A stretch of 64,000 nt of DNA from assembly GCA_032718475.1 (NCBI GenBank), contig JAUCBJ010001100.1:1-64000 (forward strand). The letters run 5' to 3'. Every line of letters starts with the position of its first letter. Position 1 is the stretch's first letter. Origin of the DNA: Nemertoderma westbladi. Taxonomy: Eukaryota; Xenacoelomorpha; Nemertodermatida; Nemertodermatidae. A program made the translations under genes and the position numbers. The notes beneath the pieces are model-generated. The model was not told where the DNA came from, searched no databases, and saw only the letters and a list, made by a program, of their open reading frames with translations. This document shows positions 52,656-63,224 of this stretch, in pieces.

Positions 52656-52860
52656 CGTATACTGATCTGTTTGCTGCAATAATTTCATCAGGAATCCCAT
52701 ATAATGAAAGTATGCTGAACATACGTGAGAGAGAGACTGAATCAAAGGCCTTGAAGAAGTCAACAAAGATAACAGCCAGATGCCTATCTTTCTTTTTTGA
52801 TAACTCTTCAATTATCCTTCGGGTATCCTATGGGCTCCATGGTCCCACGAATGCCGAATT
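52656..52860 (-). pseudogene. Non-LTR element A, upstream RT segment
   Basis: The minus strand encodes the start of the RT palm: RRIIEELSKKK-like residues (about 52,820-52,795), RHLAVIFVDFFKAFDS, then LYGIPDEIIA and VYDGS, stopping at about 52,656 where B's tag tail begins. The gap to the next A segment (51,436) corresponds to about 430 bp of family sequence present in B. This fits insertion of B into A with loss of target DNA. Confidence 0.8.
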
Positions 52861-52959
52861 GGCCGAATGCCAAAATAAGGATCACGAGACGAATTACAGA
52901 AATGCTGAAATGTTTGATCCTGTTTAAACACTTAGTTAGTAGGCCTACAACATGAATAA

Positions 52960-54560
52960 ACCATGCAGTTAGGTAGGTGTATAATAATACTTTTCGGGTT
53001 TGCAATTAGCACAACAATAATTTGACCATGCAGTTAGGTGTATAATAATACTGTTCGGGTTTGCAGTTAGCACAACATTAATTAGACCTTGCAGTTAGGT
53101 GTATAGTAATACTGTTCGGGTTTGCAGTTAGCACAACATTAATTAGACCTTGCAGTTAGGTGTATAATAATACTCTTCAGGTTTGCAGTTAGCACAACAT
53201 TAATTTGACCATGCAGTTAGGTGTATAATAATATTGTTCGGGTTTGCAGTTAGCACAACATTAATTTGACCATGCAGTTAGGTGTATAATAATATTGTTC
53301 GGGTTTGCAGTTAGCACAACATTAATTTGACCATGCAGTTAGGTGTATAATAATATTGTTCGGGTTTGCAGTTAGCACAACATTAATTAGACCTTGCAGT
53401 TAGGTGTATAGTAATACTGTTCGGGTTTGCAGTTAGCACAACATTAATTTGACCATGCAGTCAGGTGTATAGTAATACTGTTCGGGTTTGCAATTAGCAC
53501 AACATTAATTTAACCATGCAGTTAGGTGTATAATAATATTGTTCGGGTTTGCAGTTAGCACAACATTAATTAGACCTTGCAGTTAGGTGTATAGTAATAC
53601 TGTTCGGGTTTGCAGTTAGCACAACATTAATTTGACCATGCAGTCAGGTGTATAGTAATACTGTTCGGGTTTGCAATTAGCACAACATTAATTTAACCAT
53701 GCAGTTAGGTGTATAATAATATTGTTCGGGTTTGCAGTTAGCACAACATTAATTAGACCTTGCAGTTAGGTGTATAGTAATACTGTTCGGGTTTGCAGTT
53801 AGCACAACATTAATTAGACCTTGCAGTTAGGTGTATAATAATACTCTTCAGGTTTGCAGTTAGCACAACATTAATTTGACCATGCAGTTAGGTGTATAAT
53901 AATATTGTTCGGGTTTGCAGTTAGCACAACATTAATTAGACCTTGCAGTTAGGTGTATAGTAATACTGTTCGGGTTTGCAGTTAGCACAACATTAATTTG
54001 ACCATGCAGTTAGGTGTATAGTAATACTCTTCAGGTTTGCAGTTAGCACAACATTAATAGACAATGCAGTTAGGTGTATAATAATATTGTTCGGGTTTGC
54101 AGTTAGCACAACATTAATTTGACCATGCAGTTAGGTGTATAATAATATTGTTCGGGTTTGCAGTTAGCACAACATTAATTAGACCTTGCAGTTAGGTGTA
54201 TAGTAATACTGTTCGGGTTTGCAGTTAGCACAACATTAATTTGACCATGCAGTTAGGTGTATAGTAATACTGTTCGGGTTTGCAGTTAGCACAACATTAA
54301 TTTGACCATGCAGTTAGGTGTATAATAATATTGTTCGGGTTTGCAGTTAGCACAACATTAATTAGACCTTGCAGTTAGGTGTATAGTAATACTGTTCGGG
54401 TTTGCAGTTAGCACAACATTAATTTGACCATGCAGTTAGGTGTATAGTAATACTGTTCGGGTTTGCAGTTAGCACAACATTAATTAGACCTTGCAGTTAG
54501 GTGTATAGTAATACTGTTCAGGTTTGCAGTTAGCGCAACATTAATATACAATGCAGTTAG
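52960..54560. repeat. 61-bp satellite, about 26 copies
   Basis: The unit contains ttcgggtttgcagttagc followed by acaacattaatt and ccatgcagttaggtgtat. The period is 61 bp. Two main subtypes differ at ttgaccatg/agaccttg and at aatattg/aatactg. A 183-bp trimer is duplicated at about 53,391-53,756, marked by the rare cagtcagg at 53,459 and 53,641. 61 is not a multiple of three and no frame is open through it. Confidence 0.95.
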
Positions 54561-54718
54561 GGCTATGGTATATGTGTAGTCTTTACCACCCTTGTACTCT
54601 AGCGACCTTCCAGAGAATTTGATAGTTAGGTGTATAGTTGATTTGCATGCGTCTGGAACAGTTAGCACTTTGGACGAAAAAGAGCACGTTAGCGTTTCGA
54701 GTGGTTTGCCGGTATACG

Positions 54719-54743
54719 TGTGTGTGTGTGTGTGTGTTGGGGG

Positions 54744-54819
<76 letters not shown>

Positions 54820-54896
54820 GGGGGGGGGGTGTGTGTGTGTGTGTTGGGGGGTGTGTGTGTGTGTGTGGGGGGGGGGGGTGTGTGTGTGTGTGTGTG
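54719..54896. repeat. (TG)n microsatellite with long G runs
   Basis: Alternating tg runs are broken by G tracts, the longest being 20 G at 54,758-54,777, with others of about 12, 6 and 10. The G strand could form quadruplexes. Length is likely unreliable in any assembly. Open frames across it (Cys/Val/Gly or Thr/His/Pro) are only the repeat translated. Confidence 0.95.
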
Positions 54897-54949
54897 GCGA
54901 CAACATTGCGCACCCTGAGTAATATTCAGATATCAACACGCTAAACATA

Positions 54950-56835
54950 GATGGTTATCTATATGTAGGCCAGTTCTGCCGTGCAATTTAAAAAGACCGC
55001 AAGTCGCATTTTTCCAAAAATCACTTTTTCACTTTTTCTGGGTCTAAAAAATGCGCTCTATCTAATGGTATAATCGAGAAGACAGTATCTACTCTAGTTC
55101 TCGAGATGTTCAATGTAAAAAGGCCGCAAGTCACAACATATATTCGGAAGAGACAGTAACAATACCTGCAATATCCTACTGTAAAGTTTGTGAATCAAAT
55201 CATAAATCCGACCTTCTCACCAAAACAGTAAACTCTAAGTAAGCGAATATATTGCAGTATCGATCTCTTATAACCGGTGAGGCAGAAAACAGTCTACGAG
55301 CAGACAAACTTCGATAAAACAAAATCCCGCGCAGCGAATCCTAAAATCAGGCTGACTCACTGACGGACTAAGAGGCTCGTATACTTTGCCGCGGTGTGAT
55401 TTATATGGTTGGGCGAAAGGGACGCTAGCTAGGTACAGAGGCAGAGATTTGGAGATGTCTAACTAGCGGGCAAAGCACAGTACGGACAAAGTTAATTTTA
55501 TATATTTTGAGGTGTAAATAATTTCTAACGCGCGTGTGTTAATTCTGAACGGTCAAAGCAGTTTTGCTCCTTCACATATATAATTACTGGGTACGGTGTG
55601 CATTTTACAAATATTCTAATTTTGTAACTTGTAGGTCCAATACTCACGAATGATAAGGTTCCTTCCCCTCTTGCGTATTTCCAGGACTCAAATTCAGGCA
55701 TAAGGTTAATGCTACGCCCAGAATTCGGCAATTTTAATTTACCAGGCCCCTAATACTAAGAAGAAATGTGTTAGTTTACTACTGTAGGCGTACAGTTACA
55801 AATAGCTATCCTGGCGTCCTATCTAGAATTTTAGTCACCTAGGTAGGCTGGGTAACTTCCTATCAAGACGTTGGCGGGGACACGGTAGATGTTAGTATAT
55901 CCCTAATAGCCTCGATTTATTTGCGCCTAGTTGTAAACTGCCCTACCGCCTGAACGGTACAATCCTAACTCAGGTGAAACACAGCAACCCTCCTAGCCTA
56001 CAAGTTCTAATGCAATGGACACCGTTGCACTACAAATAGTCACAGACGCACCTGTACTTAGCAAGAGTTAGGCGTACAGTTTGCTGCACCCTACCAATGT
56101 GTATGCTTTGTACCGGTGTGCCCACGTCCTATCTGCGTACTAGTATCTCTGCCTGCTCTCTCCCCCCCCGTAGGAATGTGAAGGTCTACTGTGGTTTTTT
56201 CCTGAATCAAGACAGTACAGTCCCTAAGATGTAATTTTAGGCTTACAGCGTGTCACTACTTCTACCTTTTGATCTTTGGTCTTACGCTTAGGTAGCAAGG
56301 CGTCGAACGCTGTCTAACCTTTCAGGCGATGGGCGAATAACTGAGGTGGTATTGCGGGTTGTCTCCTGTCTACATTCCCGTGATGTTCCCGTTCATTGCT
56401 GCGGCCCGATCTCTAGCCGGCCATCCTGTTCTTAAGTTTGTTCACCGTAGTGAATCATGGTAAAACAGATAGAAAAGGCTGGTAGCGGTATTTCTGAATT
56501 TATTGCAGATAATAATACAAATATAATCTGAAAACTAATGACAGAATAAACAAATATCAGATAACTCAGAGAGATAGATTATGGTATATAACTAATGAAC
56601 AAATCGCACCTTTATATAGCAAATTTGTGCTGCAATCAATCGAGAAAATTCTCGATTGTTCTATAGGTTCTAACATGTTTTTAAAGATAGCTATTGGTCC
56701 AGCTAATATATAACTTGCACGACATTGGTTACAATCAAATAACTACAGTCTCATTGGTTAATCTAGGTACAAACAAATGCAATTTAATTTGTAGCGGTTA
56801 ATTTAAATGAGTTGAAATTCTGCACAAAAAATAAT
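54950..56835. other. Non-coding DNA
   Basis: About 1.9 kb with no protein-like frame. The word aaaargrccgcaagtc occurs twice (about 54,993 and 55,120). A short C run lies at 56,162-56,168. The words ttaggcgtacag and gcgtacag recur around 55,790 and 56,070. No family was recognised. Confidence 0.5.
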
Positions 56836-56841
56836 TCGCAC

Positions 56842-56913
56842 TTACTAGGATTCGAACTCAATACCTACTACATATATAATTTCCAACGCTCTACCAACTG
56901 AGCTACTGAACCA
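56842..56913 (-). ncRNA. tRNA-like sequence with intact A and B boxes
   Basis: The minus strand has A box tagctcagttgg (complement of 56,894-56,905) and B box agttcgaatcc (complement of 56,848-56,858), starting 47 bases apart, close to a tRNA. The D arm gctc-agttggta-gagc is perfect. The anticodon stem does not pair, the T stem pairs poorly (ttgag against cctag) and the acceptor ends do not match. It is therefore a tRNA pseudogene or a SINE head rather than a working tRNA gene. Confidence 0.6.
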
Positions 56914-57332
56914 CTTGAATAATAGGCGTACAAATAGAAATAGCAATACAAATGAGGACTCAATGCAATCTTTTACAAAGTTAATTCGAATAAAATAAAA
57001 TTTTGAAAATCCACGGCATTTAGGGAATATAATTCTATACCGCTCCATGAAAACAGGATATTATCGTGCATAAAATATACGGTTTTCACCAATAATCAAT
57101 CAAACTATAGAATACTTAGGGCGTACTTACATATTTACAAATTAAATTTCAAACAATACTTCCTTTCTACATAATGATTCGATACAAAATAATTACAAAT
57201 TCAAACTTTACGTAGTTAAGGCTTTACTAAGTAAGTACAATATAAATCTAAATTAAATTCACCAATATAAATCTATTGCATCTCAATATTGCATAAATTC
57301 AAACAATTACAAATACAAATAAATGAAATCAT

Positions 57333-57354
57333 AAGAAAGGCTCGCGAGTCTTCC
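57333..57354. repeat. 22-bp interspersed motif, copy 1
   Basis: aaggctcgcgagtcttcc preceded by aaga. Followed by atctact, as in copy 2. Confidence 0.8.
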
Positions 57355-57529
57355 ATCTACTATTGCATCTCAAATATTGCATAAATTCAAATAATTACAA
57401 ATACTTTCGTGCCTAAATGTAGATTGCATAAGTTCGGAATAATTACAAATATGAGTCTTTCTAAGCACAAAACTTTCTAACTATAAAACTTTCTAAATAC
57501 AAAATATAACACTTTACAAATGAAACTAT

Positions 57530-57551
57530 AAGAAAGGCCCACGAGTCTTCC
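57530..57551. repeat. 22-bp interspersed motif, copy 2
   Basis: aaggcccacgagtcttcc preceded by aaga, followed by atctact. Confidence 0.8.
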
Positions 57552-57958
57552 ATCTACTCTTACTTTCTATTTCACTGTAAATACAAATACTGCTTATAAG
57601 ATATAAATTGCATAATATTCGGAACAATATAAATTGCATAAGTTCGGAATAATATAAATTGCATAAGTTCGGAATAATATAAATTGCATAAGTTCGGAAT
57701 AATCACAAATATAAAATATAAATCTTGCAAAATATAAATTCTTACTAAATATAAGTCTTACTAAATATAGATATAAACTGCATAAGTTTAGAATAATATA
57801 AACTCCTTTGCATCTCAAATATGAAACATAAATCTTTCAAATATAAGTTCCTTCTAAATATAAACTTTCTAAATTTCATAAATTCGGAACAATACAAATT
57901 GCTTAAGTTCGGAATAAACACGAATATAAATATAAATTCAAATAAATCAGAAAATCAT

Positions 57959-57980
57959 AAGAAAGGCTCACGAGTCTTCC
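57959..57980. repeat. 22-bp interspersed motif, copy 3
   Basis: aaggctcacgagtcttcc preceded by aaga, followed by atccacc. It lies about 20 bases past the end of the gag-like frame. Confidence 0.8.
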
Positions 57981-58000
57981 ATCCACCCTTGCCCTCCCTT

Positions 58001-60054
58001 TTATCGCTTAGTTGATCGAGCCCTGCCGCGTCCTCGAAAACTGCGCACAGGTGACTTTGCTCGCGATATGGGACTTGTGGGGCGAGTCTCTGGTTTCGTT
58101 TGGACGTTGAGAGACGGTGCGACTATTTCCTCGCAAATTCGTCTATTTGGCATCCCAAAACCTCGACCGATTCCTCGTGACCGATCAGTTGTCACTACAG
58201 TTGGTAGAACGTCTGGGAACGCGCGAGAAACGGACGATGCAGACCCAAGAGTAGCTTGCGCCCCCTTTTGATCAGCTGGTGTGTGTCCCGATCCTCCTAT
58301 TGGTTCTCTAGGAAGCGATACCGTATCCCCGAGTTATTCGAATGGTCGGCTCGACTCCCTTGCGTTCTTCTATATTAATAGACTTCTTTAACTGTTGGCC
58401 CACTTTCTGGACCCGTATGATCCTACCCTGTCCGTCCTCCCGAGGGTGACGTGCAGACGGCGCAACCGGAGTGGCTGGTATATTTGTCGCCTCTAGGACC
58501 TCCTCTTCCTCGAATACGCTCGCTCGTATACGTTTATGGTAAAATGCGGCTCGGTACGCCCATGCGACGGTTAACCAAGCTCCTTTATTCCACTTTTCGG
58601 TTCGGAAACGATCGAATTCACCATACGTGATGGGATTAACGACTTTCTGAAAATTCCACGTGTTTTTGTTATCCGGGTGAATCTGTAGTAGATACTCGCG
58701 CACTACTCGGAATCCACTGTCGTGGGGCAAAATATCGACTACCTCGATAAGTTCGTCATATTGGGGCATAGCGGAGATATATCCTTCCGACATCATCGTT
58801 TGGGGATTTACCGCCCAAAATCCAAGATGCGCTCTCATCGGAAACCGTCTTCTTTGTGCCGATACATGTTCGTCGGCTAAATCTTCCCACTCATCAAATA
58901 ATTTTCTCACGAGTTTTACAGATTCGTGTTCATAGGGTATGTCTCTTAGTTGGCATTCAGATGCTCGATGTCCCTTTATATTGCAATAAGTACATTGAGC
59001 CATAAATCTCCAGCAAGTATAAAAGGTATGAGACCCTTGATCTCCACACCATCCACAGATTAGCTGAGTCGTAGTAATGTGCTTTCCACTGAACTTGGTC
59101 ATATGATGTCCAGCGACGCCACATTTACCACACATCGTATTGGCAGGGTACCACACTCGTTCATATATAAGATCTCCAATCGGTCGAGCGCTTCCTCCCA
59201 CACTATAATTGTAGTCATCTGGATCTATGGGTTGGTAGGTTTCTGAAGGTTGTATACAAACTATAGCATCTGTTGCTTCAAGTTGTCGAATCTCCGTCTG
59301 AGATTTCTTCGGGAGGTTCCTTTCTATCTCAAGAAGTTCCTCTAAAGGATCGTCAGTGATCGTAGTAGTTACTTCGAAATCATCACCAAGGTGACCGATA
59401 GGCGCGCGCGTCTGCCGTGATTCATCCGTAATCTCCACGATACGTTCTCCTTCATAGGGTAACAATGTAAACATAGATGGTCTTTCGATAAGAGATCCCG
59501 CATTGATAATAAAGTTTATAAACTGAAAATGCTTCCTTGGTTTCTCTATCGTCCCCTCGAGTTCGTCTGTAAAGATGCATTCCATCAAATTCATCTCGTA
59601 CCGCAGGCATAGGTTCGTGCGCCTTCAGGTATTGCATGGTATGATACAAACGACTAATTTCAGTATCGGGGTCTTCGCTAATATCTCCTGTATCACACAA
59701 AGCGTCGTACGGGTAAAGTTCATTGAAGGTTTTGCGCAAACTTTCGATTCTTTCATTTAATGCGTTTTGCCTCCTCTTTAATACATTCGAGTCATATTTC
59801 GTTCTCGCGAGTTTCGCTGTACTTTCTGATAATTCTTTTATACCAAATATAGTGTAATCCTTAGCTCCAAATCGTTCGAATGGCGCTGCTGCTTCCTCTT
59901 GGATATCATATCCCCATCTCGGCTCTCCTTGTATCCCCTTCTCCATAATTAGATGTGTAGTTACATAATCATTACTACTAGAGGGAATACAACAGAGTTT
60001 GTAGTTAGTTGTGAGGAGACGTGAGAGTTTTCGTCTGCCCTTTTGGCTCGACAA
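58001..60054 (-). pseudogene. Zinc-knuckle gag-like frame, broken in two places
   Basis: Three overlapping minus-strand frames make one coding region. Frame 1 (60,054-59,452; first ATG at 59,946, MEKGIQGEPRWGY) has a charged helical region with ALNERIESLRKTFNELYPYD. Frame 2 (59,594-58,308) carries three Cys/His clusters at about 59,130-58,950: CGKCGVAGHH (incomplete), CGWCGDQGSHTFYTC and CTYCNIKGHRASEC; the last two fit CX2CX4HX4C exactly. Frame 3 (about 58,343-58,001) continues as a basic tail with RGIGRGF and RSFRGRGRARSTKR. Overlaps at 59,620-59,452 and 58,343-58,308 mark the probable frame changes. Zinc knuckles and an RG-rich tail fit nucleic-acid packaging by a Gag protein. I do not see the usual Pao Gag N-terminus. 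It lies 3' of pol, the wrong order for one standard element, so it may be a neighbouring element's gag, a 3' extra frame, or another element's ORF1. Confidence 0.7.
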
Positions 60055-60629
60055 CGCTCTAACCTCCTACCCATAGCCTAAGATCTAGGGTTTCTTTAAT
60101 GACACGCTGCTTCTTATCTAAAATTTTTTGCCGAAATAAAAACGAATTTGGGCTAAACTGGCTGTGAGTCTAAAATACTCACTTTTTGATCCCAAACTAT
60201 TATCAGAAAATAAGCAATCAAGAATTAGTAATAAATATAGGGAAGTCTATTTTGACGTAACTTATTGAAACAAGACCGTGTAAAATTTAATTAAAATTTT
60301 AAGAAAGGCTCGCAAGTCTTCCTCTCTTGTTTCTCTAATTTTAAGTTCCACCCGACTGTACCCTGAAATCTATTCACTGGAGAAAATTTTTTTTTTATTT
60401 TTTTTTTTTTTTAAATTTTTCAAATCCAAATGGATTGTCTAAAATTTCGAAAATGTCTCAATATTGTGAGTTCCAAGTAGAATTCCATTTCTTATACCTA
60501 CAAATCCCGCTCCTATGTGACACATAAGGGTACTACTACCCTCAATGTTCACATATAAAGACAATGGAATTCTACCGCTGTCCTTACTACGGTGTACAGG
60601 TACGTGGAAATCTATTTGTAAACTCCTAA
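60055..60629 (-). other. Spacer between pol and the gag-like frame; possible LTR or untranslated region
   Basis: It contains a long A/T homopolymer stretch (60,386-60,415), the fourth copy of the 22-bp motif, and a pair of gaattccat/atggaattc words (60,481 and 60,565) that can pair over about 13 bases. An LTR would be expected here if pol and gag belong to two tandem elements, but no second copy is in the window to define one. Confidence 0.4.
60301..60322. repeat. 22-bp interspersed motif, copy 4
   Basis: aaggctcgcaagtcttcc preceded by aaga, followed by tctcttg, identical to copy 5 across about 29 bases. Confidence 0.8.
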
Positions 60630-61604
60630 TTATTTACTAATATTTGTTGGAGATTTGTAGTCTCCAGACTCGTTACGAGTCTCTTCTAAAAGTACGAGAC
60701 GTTGAGTCGGTCTGTCTACTGTACGACCGTCAATTGTCCGTACCGTCACAGTTCTTGTCACTCCATCCATAGATGGATGTGTGGCTAAAATTACACCTGT
60801 TATCCAGAAGCGTCTTTTTAGATTCACTTCTGCTAACAGCACGTGATCTCCCGGCTTTAATGCGCGGGTGTTATTGTACCATGTTGTTCTGGCAGAAATA
60901 GAGGGCAAATAATGGTTTTGCCATATTTCCCAGAATTTGTTAGCTAGTAGTTGCGTGATTTTCCACGCTTTTCTACCATAGCTATCGCTTTCTATTGGAA
61001 TAGAAATAGGCGTCAAAGTGGTCGGTGCCTGCATTAGCAGGTGTGCCGGTGTCAAAGCAAACTGAGATTGTTTGTCATCGGGTACTAATACTATTGGTCT
61101 AGTATTTAGTATTGCCTCGATTTCAACAAACAGTGTTGTCAATTGGTCGTCTGTCAATATGTGGTTTACTGGAATGACCTTTGCCATTGCCGTTTTGATA
61201 GATCTAATCAATCTCTCCCAGACTCCGCCTCTCCATGGACTATCTGGAGGATTAAACTTCCAAACAATCTTGTGAGGTTGTAGTTCGTTCGAGATTTGAT
61301 CATGATCTAATTTCTTAAAGGCTCTAGCAATCTCATTTCGAGCACCAACAAAGTTTGTCCCTTGGTCTGAGTACAAGCACTTCACTAGTCCGCGTCTAGC
61401 GATAAATCGCCGCAATGCTAGTATAAACGCGTTGGTGGAAAGATCCATCACACGTTCAATATGAACTGCCCTACTGGACATACATGTGAAAATCAGTCCC
61501 CAGTAGTATACGTCCACGTTTCGTATGTATGGGACCAAAGCAATCAATTCCAGTCTCTGTAAAAGGTGGTCTGAATGCTTGAAGTCGTGCTTGTGGAAGT
61601 TCAC
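60630..61604 (-). pseudogene. Pao-type pol, segment 3: integrase core and DUF5641-like C-terminus
   Basis: This minus-strand frame holds most of the integrase core, WGLIFTCMSSRAVHIE, followed by the DDE second aspartate in YSDQGTNFVGA and the third acidic residue region PWRGGVWERLIRSIK (the E follows GGVW). Then come ILNTRPI and the C-terminal domain with WQNHYLP, ALKPGDHVLLAE, RFWITGVI and HPSMDGVTRTVTVRT. This order is typical of BEL/Pao pol. The first integrase aspartate lies in the preceding frame (GIDCFGP at about 61,545). The two frames change around 61,500-61,515, where a single-base indel separates HTKRGR from YYWGL. The frame ends at TAG near 60,630. Integrase function is therefore lost in this copy unless the indel is a sequencing error. 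Confidence 0.9.
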
Positions 61605-62371
61605 TCATTTCTTGGGTACCTATTCTAGAATGTACCTTCTTACAAATAATACACGTACGTGTCACTGAACTTAACGCTTTACTGGGTCTAATTAATACAA
61701 ATCTTGTACGTAAGTAGGAAAGACAGTGGTGTCTTCCAGCGTGTTTCAGATGTAAATGTGCGTCCAGTATCATTGCACGTTGTAGTTCGTGATGTTGTGG
61801 TATTATTATAGGGTATCTAAAGTTTGTGTTAAAGTCAATGTTTTGAAGCCGAGATTTATGACAAATTAAGCCATTATAAATTATCGGACTCCAACTCAGT
61901 ATTGGTGACGACTTGATTGGTTGACCTTGATTTATGGATGTGAATTCGCGCGCGAAATATCGCAGTTGGTAATGGCGAATTAATTTAATTTCACACCTGT
62001 CAATCTCAGCCAATGTAAGTCGACGTGTAAAGTCACGTTTGCCTTTAACGTATTGTACAAAACGTACAATCCACGCTAATTTTCGGCAAGCGTTCGTCCA
62101 AGAATCTGTTAGGTTTACAATACGGTCGACGTAAGTATTTGTGACGTCATCAGGTAAGTCAATGGAGATTTTGGAAGGTTTTGATTTACTAGAAGGGCCC
62201 ACGGGTCCGCCGGTAAGTATTCCCTTGTTGACTGTTGATCCGTCCGGGTCTACAAGTAATTTGTCCTTCTTCGTCTTCTTACCATGGTTGTCAGTACTTT
62301 GTAAGTCGATCGTTAATGGTGGTTTGAACTCTATGGGGGTTTCGGTAAACTTATTTTTCTGCCGACATTAA
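61471..62371 (-). pseudogene. Pao-type pol, segment 2: integrase zinc-binding domain and start of core
   Basis: The minus-strand frame opens after a TAA near 62,370 and runs KNKFTETPIEFKPPLTIDL through the region before the integrase. The zinc-binding H2C2 follows: HLHLKHAGRHH with C..C in TCIICKKVHSRIG (about 61,760-61,640). QARLQAFRPPFTETGIDCFG then gives the first DDE aspartate. It ends at a stop (61,471) after the frame change. At its 5' end it overlaps segment 1 in a different frame (62,331-62,371), next to an AAAAA run, so another one-base indel is likely there. Confidence 0.88.
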
Positions 62372-62514
62372 TCCCAGGTCTCACCATAGGTTGCAAGTTC
62401 GGTATGTCTCTTGAGCGCAAAGTAACACCTGTATTTACATTAGCGTAGGTACTACACACATCTGTAATACATGAGGTTTCACCGTGCTTATGGTTGCTCA
62501 AGTGTGTCAAAATT

Positions 62515-63190
62515 GGTAGTTTGTCAATACAAGGCCGCTCCAATAGAGAAACTGCGGCTTTACTATCTGTCAATATGTTACTAATGTTCGGTTGAACATT
62601 TTGTGACATGTCTGGTAAAATATTTCGCGGAACATCCGGCGAAATATCTAGTGACGTGTCTGGCAAAACGTCTGGTTGACCGTCTAGTAACGTATCTGGC
62701 GATACGTCTGGTAACGTATCTGGTTGTTTGTCAATAGAAGGCCGCTCCAATAGAGAAACTGCGGCTTTACTATTTGTCAGTATGTCACTAGTGTCTGGTA
62801 GAACATTTTGTGACATGTCTGGCAAAATGTCTGGTTGACCGTCTGGTAACGTATCTGGCGATACGTCTGGTAACGTATCTGGTTGTTTGTCAATAGAAGG
62901 CCGCTCCAATAGAGAAACTGCGGCTTTACTATTTGTCAGTATGTCACTAGTGTCTGGTAGAACATTTTGTGACATGTCTGGCAAAATGTCTGGTTGACCG
63001 TCTGGTAACGTATCTGGCGATACGTCTGGTAACGTATCTGGTTGTTTGTCAATAGAAGGCCGCTCCAATAGAGAAACTGCGGCTTTACTATTTGTCAGTA
63101 TGTCACTAGTGTCTGGTAGAACATTTTGTGACATGTCTGGCAAAATGTCTGGTTGACCGTCTGGTAACGTGTCTGTTTGACCGTCTGGCG
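62515..63190 (-). repeat. 159-bp tandem repeats encoding Asp/Pro-rich 53-residue units in pol
   Basis: Repeat starts (plus-strand ggttgtttgtcaatagaagg) are at 62,722, 62,881 and 63,040, exactly 159 bp apart. A diverged unit starts at 62,515, 207 bp away (159 plus 48). The encoded unit reads DILTNSKAAVSLLERPSIDK, then QPDTLPDVSPDTLPDGQPD and MSQNVLPDTS. Inside each unit a smaller PD.LPD. pattern of about 12 bases also repeats. Because 159 is a multiple of three the frame survives copy-number change. Confidence 0.93.
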
Positions 63191-63202
63191 ATATGTCTGG
63201 TG

Positions 63203-63224
63203 TAGAAAGGCTCGCAAGTCTTCC
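63203..63224. repeat. 22-bp interspersed motif, copy 5, inside the pol frame
   Basis: aaggctcgcaagtcttcc preceded by taga, followed by tctcttga. On the minus strand it encodes RGRLASLS within the linker of the pol polyprotein. Confidence 0.8.

Larger units (their letters stand above)
57160..57990. repeat. AT-rich short-repeat region downstream of the gag-like frame
   Basis: Words such as attgcataagttcggaataa, aaatataaat and tttctaaata recur throughout. A clean tandem of 25 bp (aatataaattgcataag plus ttcggaat) runs for about three and a half copies at 57,605-57,705. Three copies of the aaggctcgcgagtcttcc motif also lie here. No gene. Confidence 0.7.

Noticed and set aside
54583-54948. Open frames with Thr/His/Pro or Cys/Val/Gly runs
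   Set aside because: These are only translated (TG)n and G-run sequence.
56842-56913. Functional tRNA gene
   Set aside because: Anticodon and acceptor stems do not pair, so I list it only as tRNA-like.
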